From contig NZ_JAVDVK010000001.1 of assembly GCF_031456835.1 (NCBI RefSeq), positions 3,348,001 through 3,412,000 of the forward strand: DNA of 64,000 nt, read 5' to 3'. Shown here in pieces: positions 17,803 to 24,771 of the stretch. The notes under the pieces were generated by a model. It worked only from the letters and a program-made list of their open reading frames with translations. It had not been told where the DNA came from and searched no databases. The position numbers and the translations under genes are program-made. Within the stretch, counting starts at the first letter, position 1; every line of letters begins with the position of its first letter. Source of the stretch: Leifsonia shinshuensis. GTDB lineage: Bacteria > Actinomycetota > Actinomycetes > Actinomycetales > Microbacteriaceae.

Positions 17803-18810
17803 TCATCGGGTGCTCCCGCGGATGGTGAGCTCCGGTGCGATGAACCTCGTCACCGGAGCTCCAGCGAGCTCGGGCGACGTGATCCGGCGCACCAGTTGCC
17901 GGACCGCGTTCTGGCCCAGCTGATCGGGCGAGCTCTCCACCGCCGTGTAGGGCAGGGAGAACGCTCGACCGAAGTCTTTGGAGTAGAGGCTGACCACGGA
18001 CAGGTCGGCGGGCACCCGGGTGCCGCGGGCGGCGAGCACGGAGGGGAGCGCAGCGATCGTGGCGTCGTTGTGGACGATCAGCGCCGTCGCGGTGGGCCGC
18101 GCATCCAGGATCGCGTTGACGCTCTGGCCGATGGCCGGCTGCTGCGCCTCGCCGAAGTACGGGTGCATCTGGATGCCGTAGCGGGCCGCCCGCTCGAGGG
18201 CCGCATCCCGGAACCGCCAGCCGTACGCTCCGCCGCGCTCGAACACATGCTTGGGAGGCGACACCACGATGATCTCGCGGTGGCCGAGCCCGTACAGGTG
18301 GTCGACGAGGATGCGCGCCGACTCCCCGAAGTCGAGGTCGAAGACGTCGAGGCCCTCGGTGCGCTTGGGAAGGCCGACCAGGGCTCCCGGCTGCGAGGCG
18401 GCACGGAGCGTGTCGAGGCGCGGGTCGTCGTGGACGACGTCGAGCAGGACGACGCCGTCGACCATCCCGGCGCTCGTCACCCGGCGGAGTGCGGCCGTGG
18501 CGTCGATCTCGGTGACCAGCAGGATGTCGTAGCCGAACTCGCGGGCGGTGTCCGACACCGGGAGCACGTACTGGAGCATCGCGGGGGCGAACTCGTCCTG
18601 GTGGAACTGCGTGAGCAGCCCGATCACCATGGTCTGCGACGTGGCGAGGGCGCGGGCGCCCGCGTTGGCGGTGAATCCGAGGGCCGAGATCGCTTCGTCA
18701 ATGCGCGCCCGGGTGGACGGCGAGATGGACCGCTTGCCCGAAAGCGCGTACGAGACGGTGCTCGGGGACACGCCCGCGTGGCGGGCGACGTCTGTGATCG
18801 TGATCGCCAC
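17803..18810 (-). CDS. LacI-family repressor of the CUT1/GH127 operon
   Basis: The 335-residue protein has an N-terminal HTH (ITDVARHAGVSPSTVSYALSGKR) with hinge helix ANAGARALA, then a periplasmic-binding-like sensor domain (residues 60-335). The GTG at 18810 is chosen because GAGGAGG sits five bases before it; another GTG two codons upstream overlaps that site. The promoter just upstream carries two TCGAANCGGTTCGA-type palindromes, one on each side, so it very likely represses itself and the importer/hydrolase genes downstream. It is closely similar to the LacI gene at 19413. Confidence 0.92.
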   Translation of the reverse strand: MAITITDVARHAGVSPSTVSYALSGKRSISPSTRARIDEAISALGFTANAGARALATSQTMVIGLLTQFHQDEFAPAMLQYVLPVSDTAREFGYDILLVTEIDATAALRRVTSAGMVDGVVLLDVVHDDPRLDTLRAASQPGALVGLPKRTEGLDVFDLDFGESARILVDHLYGLGHREIIVVSPPKHVFERGGAYGWRFRDAALERAARYGIQMHPYFGEAQQPAIGQSVNAILDARPTATALIVHNDATIAALPSVLAARGTRVPADLSVVSLYSKDFGRAFSLPYTAVESSPDQLGQNAVRQLVRRITSPELAGAPVTRFIAPELTIRGSTR

Positions 18811-18834
18811 GGGCACCTCCTCAGGCCGTCATCG

Positions 18835-18894
18835 TCGAACCGGTTCGATCACTGTAGCGCCCTGTCGCGCCCGCCACAAGTCGAAGCGGTTCGA
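18835..18894 (-). promoter_or_regulatory. Promoter with paired LacI operators
   Basis: On the minus strand a -35-like TTGTGG (18874-18879) and a -10-like TACAGT (18851-18856) are 17 bp apart. The palindromes TCGAACCGGTTCGA (18835-18848, perfect) and TCGAAGCGGTTCGA on the plus strand (18881-18894) flank it, one just downstream of -10 and one just upstream of -35. The central CG and palindromic form fit LacI-family sites. The same motif recurs before the LacI paralogue at 19413. Confidence 0.75.
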
Positions 18895-18942
18895 TTGGGG
18901 GATGGGGCCCGTCCTGCGCGCTACCGCGGTGGGCGGTGCTGC

Positions 18943-19379
18943 GATTTGGCACAAATCATGGGAATCTGGCCGCCAAAACCGCGATTTGGCACAAATCTCG
19001 CGGCAAAGGGCGCGTGAGGCGGGGGTCGGTGCGACATTCGTGACGACTGTCGCCTCTGCGGTTACGTCACGCGACATTCGTGACGAATGTCGCCTCCGCG
19101 CCTGCACAACGCGACGTTCGTCACGAATGTCGCCTGAGCGCGCGGCTGAGCGGACCTTCGTGGCAAATGCCGCTGTAACGGAGGGCATCGGTGCGGCTCG
19201 CCGTGGCGGCATTCGTGACGAAAGTCGCGTATGCGCCTGCCTTACGCGACATTCGTGACGAAAGTCGCGTATGCGCCTGCCTTACGCGACATTCGTGACG
19301 AATGTCGGCGGGGGCGCGGGCGACGATTCGTGCCGAATCACGGGCAGCTTCGCCGCAAAGCCGCGATTCGACACGAATC
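18943..19379. repeat. Array of eleven short palindromes at mostly 40-bp steps
   Basis: Units start near 18943, 18983, 19031, 19071, 19111, 19151, 19206, 19246, 19286, 19325 and 19365. The core is a palindrome such as GACATTCGTnACGAATGTC, with variants GATTTGGCACAAATC (first two) and GATTCG-nnn-CGAATC (last two). Measured at the TTCG/TTTG core, spacings are 40, 52, 40, 40, 40, 55, 40, 40, 35 and 40. Arms change in parallel, so pairing is kept. The 40 bp at 19211-19250 are repeated exactly at 19251-19290. It occupies most of the 596-bp gap between two LacI genes. No open frame with coding character is seen. Confidence 0.9.
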
Positions 19380-19412
19380 GCGCCCGGCGCAAAGCGCGCG
19401 GCCGCGCCGCGC

Positions 19413-20429
19413 TCAGGCGACGGGGCGCGTGCTGCCGCGGTCGACCAGTTCCGGCTCGATGAAGCGGACGCGCGGCTCCCCGGCCTCCTCGGGCGAGTGG
19501 ATGCGGCGGATGAGCTGGCGCACCGCCTCCTGCCCGAGACGGTCCGGGGAGGTCTCGGCGGCGGTGTAGGGCAGTGAGAAGGCCTGGCCGAACTCCTGCG
19601 AGAAGACGCCGACCACCGAGAGGTCGTCGGGCACGCGCATCCCCCGCTTGTCGAGGTATGCGGGGAGTGCGGCGATCGTCGCGTCGTTGTGGACCATCAG
19701 TGCGGTGGCGTGGGGGGATGCGGCCAGCGCCGCATCCAGGGAGTCCGTAATCCCCGGCTGCCGCGAGTCGCCCTCGTGGGCGACGAGACGGATCCCGTAG
19801 CGGGCGGCGCGTTCGACGGCGGCGTCGCGGAAGCGCCAGGCGTAGGAGCCGCCGCGCTCGTAGACGTGGCGCGGAGGCGTGATGAGCACGATGTCGCGGT
19901 GCCCGAGGTCGGCGAGGTGGTCGACCACGATCCGCGCAGCCTCTCCGAAGTCGAGGTCGTAGGAGTCGAATCCCTCGCCGTTGCGGGCGTAGCCGATCAG
20001 CACGGCGGGCTGCGGCGCCTCCCGCAGCGGCTCCAGCCGGGAGTCGTCGTAGGTGACGTCGAGCAGCACGACGCCGTCGATCATCGCCGACGACGTGGTG
20101 CGGCGCACGGCGTTGACGCGGTCGGCGTCCGTCACCATCAGCAGGTCGTAGCCGTGCTCGCGCGCGGTGGTGGAGACGGGGAGCACGTACTGCAGCATCG
20201 CGGGGGCGAACTCGTCCTCCTGGAACTGCAGGTACAGCCCGAGCACGTTCGTCTGCGCGGTAGCCAGGGCGCGCGCGCCGGCGTTCGGGGTGAAGCCGAG
20301 CTCGTCGATGGCGGCCTGGATGCGCGTCCTGGTCTCCTCGGAGATGGCGCGTTTTCCGGACAGCGCGTACGAGACGGTGCTGCGCGAGACGCCGGCGACG
20401 CGGGCGACGTCGCCGATGGTCGCTGCCAT
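19413..20429 (-). CDS. LacI-family transcriptional regulator, paralogue of the upstream repressor
   Basis: The 338-residue protein has the HTH IGDVARVAGVSRSTVSYALSGKR and the hinge ANAGARALATAQT, and aligns along its whole length with the LacI at 17803 (shared blocks include the HTH end, QYVLPVS-TAREHGYDLL-, VVDHL, AVERAARYGI and VHNDATIAALP). The ATG has a GAGGAGG site. The near-identical recognition helix fits the finding that the same TCGAANCGGTTCG motif lies upstream of both genes, so the two repressors may cross-regulate. No transporter or enzyme gene adjoins it on its strand, so its own target is unclear. Confidence 0.92.
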   Translation of the reverse strand: MAATIGDVARVAGVSRSTVSYALSGKRAISEETRTRIQAAIDELGFTPNAGARALATAQTNVLGLYLQFQEDEFAPAMLQYVLPVSTTAREHGYDLLMVTDADRVNAVRRTTSSAMIDGVVLLDVTYDDSRLEPLREAPQPAVLIGYARNGEGFDSYDLDFGEAARIVVDHLADLGHRDIVLITPPRHVYERGGSYAWRFRDAAVERAARYGIRLVAHEGDSRQPGITDSLDAALAASPHATALMVHNDATIAALPAYLDKRGMRVPDDLSVVGVFSQEFGQAFSLPYTAAETSPDRLGQEAVRQLIRRIHSPEEAGEPRVRFIEPELVDRGSTRPVA

Positions 20430-20536
20430 GCTTCCTCCTCGCTGTGGGCGCTGCGGGCGACCCCCGCATCACAGGATCGTCCCCGTGATTCTGTCACGCG
20501 GCACCTCGCGGGGGCGCGCTGCGCGGCCGCAATACG

Positions 20537-20709
20537 TCGAATCGGTTCGCCCGCCGGGCCCCGAGGGATGCGGCGCGCCAGTGCCCGCGCCCGGCTGCGG
20601 CCTCTCGGCACGTTCGCGGCTGTTCGCCACACCGCAACCGTTCCAAACGGGCGCAGTTACGCTCAAGGGGCGTACGAGCGCGTGGTCGAATCGGTTCGAC
20701 AGAAGAGAC
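20537..20709. promoter_or_regulatory. Two LacI-type operators upstream of the LacI paralogue
   Basis: TCGAATCGGTTCGC (20537-20550) and TCGAATCGGTTCGA (20696-20709) lie in the 309-bp gap upstream of the LacI start at 20429. They match the pair flanking the other LacI promoter except at the central base or an end base. They are 159 bp apart, so looping is possible. No clear -35/-10 pair could be fixed. The rest of the gap shows nothing else. Confidence 0.65.
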
Positions 20710-20738
20710 CGCCCGACGAAACCACCCGCGCCGACCAC

Positions 20739-21092
20739 CTACCGCGCAGCCCCGCCCCTCCCGGTCCGACCCCGCGGGCTCGGCGGCACGTCGAGGCTGC
20801 CCTCGTCGAGGAGCTGCAGCCCCAGCGGTGTGGACGCCGACACCACCAGCGCGCTCACCCAGTCCGCGTTGATCTCCGGGAACCGACTGCCGGAGTACTT
20901 GAAGTGCAGGTCGGTGTGCGGCCCGATCCAGACCGCGCTGCGGCCGTCGCCGACGCTTTCGTTGTCGCGCCAGTTCAGCATGAACGACTCCTGGCGGCGG
21001 AGCTTCGTGGCCACGGCGAGCTGCAGGTGGGCGAGCACGCGGTCCTCGAAGGCAATGGCCAGCCGCCCGGCGCCGTAGAAGAGGGTTCCCAT
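20739..21092 (-). CDS. DUF7882-like small protein (Microbacteriaceae)
   Basis: The 117-residue protein begins MGTLFYGAGRLAIAFEDRVLAHLQLAV and contains LRRQESFMLNWRD and AVWIGPHTDLHFKYSG. This pattern (MGxLxY, DRxLAHL, KLRRxExFxxSW, WIxPxxxLxF) is a small family I know chiefly from Microbacteriaceae, sometimes mislabelled as DNA ligase in databases. Function unknown; no catalytic motif is visible. A paralogue lies at 38768. It follows the 21111 gene by 18 bp, so the two form a small operon. The last 15 residues are Arg/Gly-rich and probably disordered. Confidence 0.75.
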   Translation of the reverse strand: MGTLFYGAGRLAIAFEDRVLAHLQLAVATKLRRQESFMLNWRDNESVGDGRSAVWIGPHTDLHFKYSGSRFPEINADWVSALVVSASTPLGLQLLDEGSLDVPPSPRGRTGRGGAAR

Positions 21093-21110
21093 CGTCCCGG
21101 CTCCTCGTAG

Positions 21111-21440
21111 CTAGTCCGGGTAGTGCTCGCTCGAGAACTCGGGGTTCTCCTCGAACACCGGTCGCGACGGTTGCAGCCGTGCCGTCTTGTCGCGCATCGA
21201 CTCCGTGGCCTCCGCGTCCGTCAGATCGACGCCGCGGTCGAGAGCCGGGGCCGCGAACAGCTGACTGGCCGGTCCGATGAGCAGCCGGGTGCGGCCCTGC
21301 ATCCCCTCGTCGGAGAGGGCGGGCACCGTCACCAGGTCCGATTTGCCCACATCCGCCAGGGCTCGCGCGTACTGGACGAGTGCGTCGCAGACATCGTCGT
21401 CGAGGAAGATGTGCCCCCCGGCGTAATACAACTTCTCCAT
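21111..21440 (-). CDS. Hypothetical protein, first gene of a two-gene unit
   Basis: The 109-residue protein starts MEKLYYAGGHIFLDDDVCDALVQYA and has a central GRTRLLIGPASQLFA block. The mix of charged helix and short strands looks like a folded cytoplasmic protein. Its opening, xLYYAGG, recalls the MGxLxYG start of the gene that follows, so the two may be distant relatives. The ribosome site is weak. I do not recognise a function. Confidence 0.65.
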   Translation of the reverse strand: MEKLYYAGGHIFLDDDVCDALVQYARALADVGKSDLVTVPALSDEGMQGRTRLLIGPASQLFAAPALDRGVDLTDAEATESMRDKTARLQPSRPVFEENPEFSSEHYPD

Positions 21441-21482
21441 ATCCCATGATTTCCACCGATCCGCACACTTTTCCAGCCCCTA

Positions 21483-21508
21483 GTGCATCCGAATGGCCTC
21501 CGGATGCA
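21483..21508 (+). promoter_or_regulatory. Putative ECF-sigma promoter / palindrome before DUF4397 gene
   Basis: GTGCATCCGA (21483-21492) is identical to the 10-mer upstream of the other DUF4397 gene (24697-24706, minus strand), and both lie 67-72 bases before the start codon. Here it is also the left half of TGCATCC-n11-GGATGCA. GCATCC resembles the CCATCC -35 element reported for mycobacterial SigK; the -10 is not clear. Confidence 0.45.
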
Positions 21509-21564
21509 GAAAGCATCACGGGAGGATCCGTTCGGCTCCTCCGACAGGACGAAGGGGTTCCCTG

Positions 21565-22296
21565 ATGAAGAGAAAGTGGTGGTGGCGTTTCGGCGCCGTG
21601 GCCGTGGCGGCAGCGCTGACGCTGGTCGGTGTCACGCCGGCGAACGCAGCACCCGCGCCGGCCTGGCGGTCGTTCGGGATCGCGCAGGTCTCCGTGTTCC
21701 ACGGCGTGCCGAACACGCCGGTGGATGTCTACGTCGACGGCCTCCGGGTCCTCAACGACTTCCAGCCGGGCACGGTCACCGGTCCCTACCTCCTGCCGTC
21801 GGGCACGTACCGCCTGGCCATCACGGCGGCGGATGCGCGCAACGACCGCAACCCGGTGATCGGCCCGGTGTCGGTGACCTTCAACCGCAACACCAGCTAC
21901 ACGGTCGCCGCTCACCTGACCGCGTCCGGGGCGCCGACGGCGACGGTGTTCACCAACGACATCTCGACGACTCCCTACGGGACCGGACGGCTCGTCGTCC
22001 GGCACACCGCGGCCGCTCCGGCCGTGGACGTCCTGGCCGGTGGGACGCCCGTGATCCGTGGGCTCACCAATCCGAACCAGGCCGCGCTCGTCCTTCCGCA
22101 GGGCTCCGTGAACGCCGCCGTCGCGCTGGCCGGAACCACCCAGCCGGTGATCGGCCCGGCGGCCGTGCCGGTGAAGGCGCGGACCGACACGATCGTCTAC
22201 GCCTGGGGCAGCGCCGCGGCGGGGAATCTGACCGTGGCCGTGCAGTCGCTGCGTCAGGGCGGCCTGCTCACCGTCCCCTGGATGATTCACCGATGA
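21565..22296 (+). CDS. Secreted DUF4397 domain protein
   Basis: The 243-residue protein has a Sec signal peptide (MKRKWWWRFGAVAVAAALTL, cleavage after ANA near residue 28). Two DUF4397 repeats follow: VSVFHGVPNTPVDVYVDGLR-VLNDFQPGT and RLVVRHTAAAPAVDVLAGGTPVIRGLTNPNQ. These are beta-sandwich modules of extracellular proteins with no known catalysis. Unlike its paralogue at 23775 it has no C-terminal membrane anchor, so it should be released or held by other contacts. The start is the ATG at 21565, not an upstream frame that would precede the signal. It is likely under the SigK-like sigma factor at 25541. Confidence 0.88.
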   Translation: MKRKWWWRFGAVAVAAALTLVGVTPANAAPAPAWRSFGIAQVSVFHGVPNTPVDVYVDGLRVLNDFQPGTVTGPYLLPSGTYRLAITAADARNDRNPVIGPVSVTFNRNTSYTVAAHLTASGAPTATVFTNDISTTPYGTGRLVVRHTAAAPAVDVLAGGTPVIRGLTNPNQAALVLPQGSVNAAVALAGTTQPVIGPAAVPVKARTDTIVYAWGSAAAGNLTVAVQSLRQGGLLTVPWMIHR

Positions 22297-22366
22297 CCCG
22301 TGACGGGGTCGCGTGCGGCGGAGGCCCGCGGCCCCGTCACGCCCGGGGGAGGAGGACCGGACTGCG

Positions 22367-22813
22367 ATGCGCGTCGTAGAGCGACATGTGGGAGCGACGG
22401 TCCACGCCTTCTTCGACGGCCGCTGGTCCCTCTTCCTCGCCGGCCGGGTCTCCACCCGGGGCCGCGAGGATTTCCGCCGCCGGTTGAGCGGTCCGGTCGA
22501 GGTGAAGCGAGAGTTCTGCACACCGGTCGACGGGCTGAGCGACGGCGAGCTGTACGACCTGCTGGTGTCCCTCGGTGCGCCGGACGGTTGCGTCCTGGTC
22601 AAGGACGGCCTGGTCGAGGACGAGCTCACCAGCCTCCGCTCGGCACTCCGGCGCGTGTGCGTCAGCCGCGAGGGCGCGCTGATCTCGTGCATCCCGGGCC
22701 GCCTGGCGTTCCTGCAGTGCGACTGCGGGAGCACCCGGCTGCTTCTGCGTGCCGTTCCCCGGCCGCAGAGCGCGAACGAACCATCTACCCATGACGAGGG
22801 GACGAACCGATGA
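22367..22813 (+). CDS. Hypothetical cytoplasmic protein
   Basis: The 148-residue protein begins MRVVERHVGATVHAFFDGRW with a GGAGGAGG site upstream. It has an alpha/beta composition, several Cys (FCTPVD, RRVCVS, SCIPG, QCDCGS) and no signal or membrane segment. The CxC pair near residue 120 and the earlier Cys residues could bind metal, but no known motif is complete. It overlaps the next gene by ATGA, so both are made together. I do not recognise the family. Confidence 0.65.
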   Translation: MRVVERHVGATVHAFFDGRWSLFLAGRVSTRGREDFRRRLSGPVEVKREFCTPVDGLSDGELYDLLVSLGAPDGCVLVKDGLVEDELTSLRSALRRVCVSREGALISCIPGRLAFLQCDCGSTRLLLRAVPRPQSANEPSTHDEGTNR

Positions 22814-22998
22814 ACTGGACTGCGGACGACATCGCGGCCGCACTCGGCGATCTCGCCGAGGCGCTGAGCACCGCGCCGACGGCCGAGCAGGTCGCCCGGC
22901 TGACCGCTCAGCTCAGCCGGCGGGAGCGCGCCGTGCTGGCGCTCTTCTTCGAGCGCCTGGCCGACCTGGAGAGCGGCAGCGAAGCACTGGCCAGCTGA
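22810..22998 (+). CDS. Small helical hypothetical protein, coupled to the preceding gene
   Basis: The 62-residue protein starts MNWTADDIAAALGDLAEAL and is almost wholly helical: an acidic amphipathic helix, then TAEQVARLTAQLSRRERAVLALFFERLADLE. It resembles a helical-hairpin adaptor or small partner protein; this is inference. Its ATG overlaps the preceding stop. A 15-bp tandem repeat in another frame begins 18 bases after its stop and would encode an acidic tail only after a frameshift. Confidence 0.6.
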   Translation: MNWTADDIAAALGDLAEALSTAPTAEQVARLTAQLSRRERAVLALFFERLADLESGSEALAS

Positions 22999-23015
22999 CC
23001 GGCGCCTCCGCCGCG

Positions 23016-23075
23016 GACGACGACGCCGCGTACGACGACGGCACGTACGACGACGGCGCGTGCGACGACGAATGG
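23016..23075 (+). repeat. 15-bp tandem repeat, about four copies
   Basis: Imperfect copies of TACGACGACGGCACG run at 15-bp steps between the small helical gene and the sortase stop. In one frame they read AYDDGTYDDGACDD, an acidic repeat in the frame shifted from the 22810 gene. No start codon serves that frame directly. Confidence 0.7.
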
Positions 23076-23100
23076 ATGCGCTCAGCGCGCCAGGCGCCCG

Positions 23101-23778
23101 TCACCCGTCGATCGGCGTGGCCGTGACGATGACGTTGTCGCGGTAGTGGCCGGTCGACTCGTCGAAGGTGCCGCCGCAGGTGATGAGCACCAGCCGCGCG
23201 GGTCCCGTCGCGACGAAGAAGCTGGTCAGCGAGCCGGGCGCCTTCTGCGGCTGGGCTTTGCCGTCCACGCGGAACGTCCGCATCCCTGCGTCGCCCCGCA
23301 GCTCGACGACCGTGCCTGCGCTCGCATCCGTGAGCTTGCTGAACGGTCCGATGCCGTCCCACGCGTCGATGTGGGCCACCACGACGATCGAGCCGGACCG
23401 GTCGAGCATCCCCGACGAGTAGCGGTACCAGCCGGCGGTGTGGGATGCGGACGGGATGCTGACGTCGCCGCCGGGGGCGAGCCCGACGGGCTCGACCGGC
23501 ATGTCGATGCCGAGGGAGGGCACGCTCACCCGCGACGGCGGCTCAGCCGGAGCACCCTGCGGGGCGGCCCGGCTGTCGATGTCGGTGCGGGGGACGCTGT
23601 CGGGGATGCCGGGCACCGGTGTGGCCGTGGCGCTCGCCGACGGCGTGGGGGCGGCGGCGCTCCGGGTGGCGGCGCGGTCTTCGGGCGACCCCGCCGCGCA
23701 TCCCGAGAGGGACACCAGCGCGAGGGCGGCGCCGAGTACGGCAGCCGCCCTCGCGTGGTGAGGGGATGGGTGCATCAT
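23101..23778 (-). CDS. Class F sortase
   Basis: The 225-residue protein has an N-terminal hydrophobic segment ending in the lipobox-like LSGC (Cys near residue 27), a Thr/Pro/Ser/Ala linker (30-75), and a sortase barrel with the catalytic His in VVVAHIDAW, Cys in LVLITCGG and Arg in GHYRDN. Class F enzymes are common in actinobacteria; many cut LPxTG-like signals, and their physiological substrates are poorly known. Its ATG overlaps the stop of the anchored DUF4397 gene, so that protein is a likely partner, although no LPxTG motif is visible in it. Confidence 0.9.
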   Translation of the reverse strand: MMHPSPHHARAAAVLGAALALVSLSGCAAGSPEDRAATRSAAAPTPSASATATPVPGIPDSVPRTDIDSRAAPQGAPAEPPSRVSVPSLGIDMPVEPVGLAPGGDVSIPSASHTAGWYRYSSGMLDRSGSIVVVAHIDAWDGIGPFSKLTDASAGTVVELRGDAGMRTFRVDGKAQPQKAPGSLTSFFVATGPARLVLITCGGTFDESTGHYRDNVIVTATPIDG

Positions 23779-24629
23779 CCCCGGGCGGACTCCGCACGCT
23801 TCCGCCGGACGACCAGCCCGCCGGTCAGTGCTCCTCCGAGGAGCAGCGCCAGGGCGCCGATCCAGAGGGCGGTCTGCTGTGTGGCGGCTGCCTGCTCGGC
23901 GCGGAAGGCCGCACCGGTGGTTCCCGCCTGCACACCGTTCGGCGGAGTCCCCAGCCCGTCGACGGTCTGGATCATGAGGGCGAGGTTCTTGTCGGTGGCG
24001 CTCCCGTAGGCGTACACGATGGTGTTCGTGCCGTCCTTGACCGTCACGTCGGCCGGCCCGATGAGCGCGGGGTCGGTCGTGCCGGCGGCGGTCACGGAGG
24101 CCGAGACGGTCGTCGCGGGCAGGTCGAGCTTCTGCTCGTTCGGGTTGGTCAGGTTGCTGACGATCGGCTTGCCGCCGACCACCACATCCACCGCGGGGGC
24201 CGCTGCCACGTGACGGACCGTGAGGCGTCCCTGTCCGGCCGCCGTCGCCGACGTGTCGTTGGTGAACAGCGTCGCCGTCGGCTTGCCCGACGCGTCGAGG
24301 TGCGCGACCGCCGAGAAGTCGCCCCCGGCGGTGAGCGGCAGGTCGATCGGGCCGATGACCGGGCTGTCCGTCGCGGATGCCGCGCCGACCTTGGTGATCG
24401 AGACGCTGTACGTCCCGGCGGGCAGGGTCAGCGGGCCGGCCATGGTGCCCGGCTGGAAGTTCTTAATGGTGTCCGTGCCGTTCACCCAGACATCGACCGG
24501 TGTGCCGGGCACTCCGTGGATGACGGAGAGCTGGGCGTCGGACCCGGCTGCCGTCGCGGGCGCTGCGCCGACGGCCCACGCCAGCGCGGCGACCACCACG
24601 GCGGTTGCGGATAGTGCTCTGATCTTCAT
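23775..24629 (-). CDS. Membrane-anchored DUF4397 domain protein
   Basis: The 284-residue protein has a signal peptide (ALSATAVVVAALAWAVGAAPATA), two DUF4397 modules (LSVIHGVPGTPVDVWVNGTD and LTVRHVAAAPAVDVVVGGKP), a short linker and a C-terminal span (ALWIGALALLLGGALTGGLVV) followed by RRKRAESARG. This is the layout of a cell-wall protein, but the sorting motif before the span is missing. It is paralogous to the secreted protein at 21565. A GAGGAGG site precedes the ATG, and the sortase gene is coupled to its stop. Confidence 0.88.
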   Translation of the reverse strand: MKIRALSATAVVVAALAWAVGAAPATAAGSDAQLSVIHGVPGTPVDVWVNGTDTIKNFQPGTMAGPLTLPAGTYSVSITKVGAASATDSPVIGPIDLPLTAGGDFSAVAHLDASGKPTATLFTNDTSATAAGQGRLTVRHVAAAPAVDVVVGGKPIVSNLTNPNEQKLDLPATTVSASVTAAGTTDPALIGPADVTVKDGTNTIVYAYGSATDKNLALMIQTVDGLGTPPNGVQAGTTGAAFRAEQAAATQQTALWIGALALLLGGALTGGLVVRRKRAESARG

Positions 24630-24696
24630 CGATCCTCCTCGGTAGGGCGGGCGTCGTTTCGCGCCGCATGCCCATACCTTCCGGATGAGAGGGAGA

Positions 24697-24706
24697 TCGG
24701 ATGCAC
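24697..24706 (-). promoter_or_regulatory. Shared 10-mer, putative ECF-sigma -35 region
   Basis: GTGCATCCGA on the minus strand, 67 bases before the DUF4397/sortase start at 24629, repeats exactly the 10-mer at 21483-21492. The GCATCC core resembles the mycobacterial SigK -35 box. A -10 could not be set with confidence. Confidence 0.45.
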
Positions 24707-24771
24707 CCGGCCGGGATCTGCCAGGAAGACCGGAGGTAGCCCGGCCCGGTCGGAGAGCCGTGCCGCTGTCG

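Noticed and set aside
18943..19379. Possible CRISPR array
   Set aside because: Repeats vary between units, spacers are about 17 bp and two are identical, and no cas gene lies nearby.
22749..23126. Frame encoding the DDGTYDDG acidic repeat as a separate gene
   Set aside because: No start or ribosome site serves it alone; kept only as a possible frameshift product.
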